Below, piece after piece: positions 44,796 through 47,332 of a stretch of 47,332 bases of DNA. Location of the stretch: the NCBI GenBank assembly GCA_029975415.1, contig JARKPE010000125.1, forward strand, positions 1-47,332, in the 5' to 3' direction. The notes beneath the pieces were generated by a model. That model was given only the letters and a program-made list of their open reading frames with translations, searched no databases and was not told where the DNA came from. This stretch comes from Dysgonamonadaceae bacterium (GTDB taxonomy: Bacteria > Bacteroidota > Bacteroidia > Bacteroidales > Dysgonomonadaceae). The position numbers were made by a program, and so were the translations under genes. How positions within the stretch are numbered: position 1 is the stretch's first letter; every line of letters begins with the position of its first letter.

Positions 44796-45698
44796 ATGCA
44801 AACTACTTCTAAAGTGTTGATGGTGCGTCCTGCACGCTTTGCATATAACGAAGAAACAGCCCGTAATAATTATTTTCAACAGCGAACGGATGTTGAAAAT
44901 GTGAGCGAGACAGCACTGGTCGAATTTGACGCATTTGTAAAATTATTGCAAGGCAATGATGTAGATGTAATCGTTGTGCAGGATACGATAGAGCCGTGGA
45001 CCCCCGATTCGGTATTTCCCAACAACTGGTTTTCGTCGCATTTAGGTGGCGAATTGGTGCTCTATCCGATGTTTGCCGAAAATCGTCGTCTCGAACGAAA
45101 ACCGCAAGTGATGGACGTGTTGTTGCATAAGATGAATCATCGAAAAATTGTGGATCTAACTCATTGGGAAAAACGAGGGGAATTTCTGGAAGGAACCGGA
45201 AGTATGGTTTTCGATCGCGAAAAACAAATTGCTTATTGTTGTCGATCGCCCCGGACATCCGAAAAAGTATTGGCGGATTTTTGCTCGCGCATGAATTTCG
45301 ATACCGTAGTGTTTGATGCTGTGGACAAAAAGGGCGACCCGATCTATCATACCAATGTGATGATGGCAGTGGGCACACAGGTGGCCCTGGTTTGTTTGGA
45401 AGCACTGCGGAACGAAGACGAACGCGAAAAACTTGTTACAAAACTCACTTCAACCGGAAAGCTCATCGTAGAAATTTTTTTGGAACAGGTAGCACATTTT
45501 GCAGGGAATATGCTCGAACTGAAAAGCAGGAACGGCCAACCGCTTATGATTATGTCTGCGGCAGCACGAAAATCGCTTTCGATTGAGCAGGAATCAATTC
45601 TTGCAACCTATGCAAAAATCGTGTCGCCGGATCTCTCGACTATAGAAGCCAATGGTGGAGGATCGGCGCGTTGCATGATTGCCGAAATTTTTGTGTAG
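44796..45698 (+). CDS. CtlX-like amidinohydrolase (arginine deiminase/DDAH fold)
   Basis: The 300-residue protein belongs to the guanidine-modifying superfamily. The visible motifs are MVRPARFAYNEE, the conserved FPNNWFSSH, FLEGTGSMVFDRE, the histidine in YHTNVMMAVGTQVALVC, and the nucleophile Cys293 in GGGSARCMIAEIF at the C terminus. This pattern is typical of proteins annotated CtlX (citrulline/arginine utilisation). rocD lies upstream, so the pair could convert arginine-derived compounds to ornithine and glutamate semialdehyde. The exact substrate (arginine, citrulline or a methylated arginine) is not readable. Confidence 0.82.
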   Translation: MQTTSKVLMVRPARFAYNEETARNNYFQQRTDVENVSETALVEFDAFVKLLQGNDVDVIVVQDTIEPWTPDSVFPNNWFSSHLGGELVLYPMFAENRRLERKPQVMDVLLHKMNHRKIVDLTHWEKRGEFLEGTGSMVFDREKQIAYCCRSPRTSEKVLADFCSRMNFDTVVFDAVDKKGDPIYHTNVMMAVGTQVALVCLEALRNEDEREKLVTKLTSTGKLIVEIFLEQVAHFAGNMLELKSRNGQPLMIMSAAARKSLSIEQESILATYAKIVSPDLSTIEANGGGSARCMIAEIFV

Positions 45699-45787
45699 AA
45701 TTTCCCCGCGAAACTAAAAATTATAACATATTTTCTCTTTCCTTTGCAATAAACTAAGAAAGTTCATTTTTTAATTAAATCATTATT

Positions 45788-46204
45788 ATGAGTTTAGGAA
45801 CTGAGTTAAAGCAATTCTTGCTTCGTGGAAATGTGGTGGATATGGCTGTGGGTATCGTTGTCGGTGCAGCTTTCGGAAAAGTTGTAACTTCGTTTGTAAA
45901 CGATATTTTGATGCCCCCTATTGCATTATTGTTGGGCAACACAAAGTTTGATCAGCTAAAATTGGTGCTTCGTGAGGCTGTTGTTTCGGGTGATCAGGTT
46001 GCGAAGGAAGCTATCACGTGGAATTACGGAGCTTTTATCCAAACTGCAATCGATTTTTTGATAGTGGGAACTGCCATTTTTTTCGTCATCAAGGCTATGA
46101 ATCGGCTGAGCCGAAAAAAACCTGAAGCCCCTGCAGCTCCGCCTGCGCCATCGAAAGAAGAACAGTTGCTCACCGAAATTCGGGATTTGCTGAGTAAGGA
46201 CTAA
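45788..46204 (+). CDS. mscL: Large-conductance mechanosensitive channel
   Basis: The 138-residue inner-membrane protein opens under membrane tension to release solutes during osmotic down-shock. It has the N-terminal amphipathic helix (LGTELKQFLLRGNVVDMAVG), TM1 (VGIVVGAAFGKVVTSFVNDILMPP), a periplasmic loop, TM2 (AIDFLIVGTAIFFVIKAMN) and the cytoplasmic C-terminal helix with EEQLLTEIRDLL. Length and motif order are normal. It stands alone and converges with the TIGR03915-type gene. Confidence 0.97.
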   Translation: MSLGTELKQFLLRGNVVDMAVGIVVGAAFGKVVTSFVNDILMPPIALLLGNTKFDQLKLVLREAVVSGDQVAKEAITWNYGAFIQTAIDFLIVGTAIFFVIKAMNRLSRKKPEAPAAPPAPSKEEQLLTEIRDLLSKD

Positions 46205-46235
46205 GAATCCTCGATCACAAGTTTCTGATTGTCAT

Positions 46236-46254
46236 CGATTTGAAATCCAAATCG
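46236..46254. terminator. Weak terminator between mscL and the converging gene
   Basis: CGATTTG and CAAATCG form a 7-bp stem around AAATC, followed by a T-rich stretch on the plus strand (AGTTTATTTTTAT). It is 32 nt beyond the mscL stop. Confidence 0.4.
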
Positions 46255-46263
46255 AGTTTATTT

Positions 46264-47031
46264 TTATTGCATTTCGGTGAGGTATTTCCAGAAACGTTTT
46301 GGCATGTGCTGACGCTGAAGCTTTGGATTGAATCGCTCCTTAATAGCAATCGTTTCGAAATATTCTTTCCACAGGTTCTGATAGTAGATCTCCGTTTCGG
46401 ATAATTTCTCGCTTTCAAGTTTTTTCGACTTAAAGCTCTTTAGGTCTTCAAGAGAAAATGTAATCTCCTGTAAGTCATGAGTGTCATAATATAATCCGAA
46501 ATTTCTTTCAGTATCATATAAAATCCAGGACTGATTTGGATAACGGGAACGGAAATGTGGTGCAACAAGGCCTAAAACGTTATATCGTGATGAGATGGGC
46601 GCGAAAAAGATTCCGTCTTTCGTCTTTTGAAACCGAACGAACTGTCTGATTTTTTCGGCTTCGCCGTTTACTTTCCTGGCAATTTCTTTTATACGTATCA
46701 CATCACTATCGCCGAAATTCATTTCGAAACCCTTTTGATGGTCGATTATCTTTCGGAAATAGCGGAAAAGAACCATTTCTGTTTCCGGAAGGTCTGAAAG
46801 CCAAACAAGCAATGCCATATTTTGTGCGCTTTTTGACAGTTTTCCTTCCAAAGCAGTCCAAACTCGCCGCGATTTTTTCTCTTCGGTTTCGATGTGATAC
46901 AATTTATCTGCGAAAAGAGGACGTTGAGCCGTCTCAGATAGAATTATATCGGGAAACGTTTTATGCTCGTAAGCATAAAAGATGCACGAAAGAATTCCGT
47001 CGAATGTATGGTCGTAAATGAAAACAATCAT
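46264..47031 (-). CDS. TIGR03915/DUF4130-type putative DNA metabolism protein
   Basis: I chose the ATG at 47031 (MIVFIYDHTFDGILSCIFYAYEHK), preceded by an AAAGGGGG stretch that may serve as ribosome binding site; the track ORF adds 33 residues of non-conserved sequence. The 255-residue protein shows the family pattern: TFDGILSCIF, then FRYFRKIIDHQKGF, VRFQKTKDGIFFAPISSRYNVLGLVAPHFRSRYPNQSWILYDT-like central domain and a C-terminal RQHMPKRFWKYLTE. Family members are usually encoded next to a radical SAM protein and are thought to act in DNA repair or modification; that partner is not in the window. A transposase fragment lies directly upstream. Confidence 0.82.
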   Translation of the reverse strand: MIVFIYDHTFDGILSCIFYAYEHKTFPDIILSETAQRPLFADKLYHIETEEKKSRRVWTALEGKLSKSAQNMALLVWLSDLPETEMVLFRYFRKIIDHQKGFEMNFGDSDVIRIKEIARKVNGEAEKIRQFVRFQKTKDGIFFAPISSRYNVLGLVAPHFRSRYPNQSWILYDTERNFGLYYDTHDLQEITFSLEDLKSFKSKKLESEKLSETEIYYQNLWKEYFETIAIKERFNPKLQRQHMPKRFWKYLTEMQ

Positions 47032-47044
47032 AGATGAGCCCCCT

Positions 47045-47332
47045 TTAAAAAGTGGCAATTTGAAGTTTGAAAAATAAGTATGATGATTTTTCATTTCCGA
47101 TTTTTGTTGAACGAGAAAGTAAAAAATCAATCACGATAAAAAGTTTCTCCATAATGGAGCTCTTTATACGGCGAAAATCGGTTATCAAACCATTTTCATG
47201 CGCTCTTTGACCTGTTGTTATCAGATAATTTTCAAGACGGACATGGTTTATCCATAAACATCTGGCGAAAGTAAACAATTTGTGCTTGAGCAAACCTCTG
47301 TATCGTGTTTTGTTGTTCCTGGTATGATAACA
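47045..47332 (-). pseudogene. Transposase C-terminal fragment at the right edge
   Basis: The minus-strand frame is open to the window edge and reads YHTRNNKTRYRGLLKHKLF, followed by FARCLWINHVRLENYL. RNNxTRYRGL is a strong match to the C terminus of IS5/IS1182-type DDE transposases. Whether the rest is intact lies outside the window; the C-terminal tail (SRSTKIGNEKSSYLFF) is not family-like and ends 14 nt before the TIGR03915-type gene. The element is called a fragment with that reservation. Confidence 0.6.

Overview
The window is from the chromosome of a Bacteroidota bacterium, most likely of the order Bacteroidales (a Porphyromonas/Dysgonomonas-type relative; the genus cannot be settled by reading). 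The signs are a SusC/SusD pair with glycoside hydrolases, two type IX secretion proteins (PorW/SprE-like and PorX), DUF5020, a trp operon in the order B-E-G-D-C-F-A, and several exact matches to the Bacteroidetes -7 promoter box TAnnTTTG. Ribosome binding sites are mostly weak, as expected for the phylum.

Layout. 1-8643 (+) is a fructan utilisation locus: SusC (5' truncated by the window edge), SusD, two GH32 fructan hydrolases (one with an ordinary signal peptide, one lipoprotein), fructokinase and an MFS sugar importer. 8851-10865 (+) pairs a small phasin-like protein with an ABC1/UbiB kinase. 11041-13643 (+) holds a PorW/SprE-like lipoprotein overlapping rdgB. A repeat-filled gap of 0.5 kb leads to a Gfo/Idh/MocA oxidoreductase, convergent with an EamA transporter. 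16342-22743 (-) is the complete trp operon, preceded by a transcription attenuator with a 19-residue leader peptide carrying tandem Trp codons. After an IS1380-type transposase relic come a WalJ-like metallo-beta-lactamase protein, three glycosyltransferases and a SpoU methyltransferase (+). The minus block 28356-33207 has lpxH, a DUF59 Fe-S assembly factor, radC, efp, an AzgA-type purine permease and a DUF5020 outer-membrane protein. A 0.9 kb repeat-rich gap and an IS5-type transposase relic precede a putative metal-uptake module (35089-38236): a Cys/His-rich protein, a TonB-dependent receptor and a CxxC heavy-metal-binding protein. Then follow a TPR protein, tsaE and porX (-), a DUF1080 lipoprotein, rocD, a CtlX-like amidinohydrolase and mscL (+), and a TIGR03915-type protein (-) next to a third transposase fragment at the right edge.

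How it works together. Fructans bound by SusCD would be cut to fructose by the GH32 enzymes, imported by the MFS permease and phosphorylated by fructokinase. The trp operon makes tryptophan from chorismate and is probably controlled by ribosome-mediated attenuation. DUF5020 plus AzgA looks like an outer/inner-membrane pair for nucleosides or nucleobases. rocD and ctlX fit arginine/ornithine catabolism. PorX and PorW belong to type IX secretion and its control.

The least explained signals are non-coding: the trp attenuator, a promoter-plus-terminator unit between trpA and the EamA gene, a 110-nt nested hairpin, a two-part dispersed repeat present in two gaps in opposite orientation, a CTCGCAGAT repeat family, and a 28-nt element shared by two upstream regions. 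I found no tRNA, rRNA, CRISPR array, intact insertion sequence or defence system, and nothing that clearly amounts to a wholly new multi-gene system.
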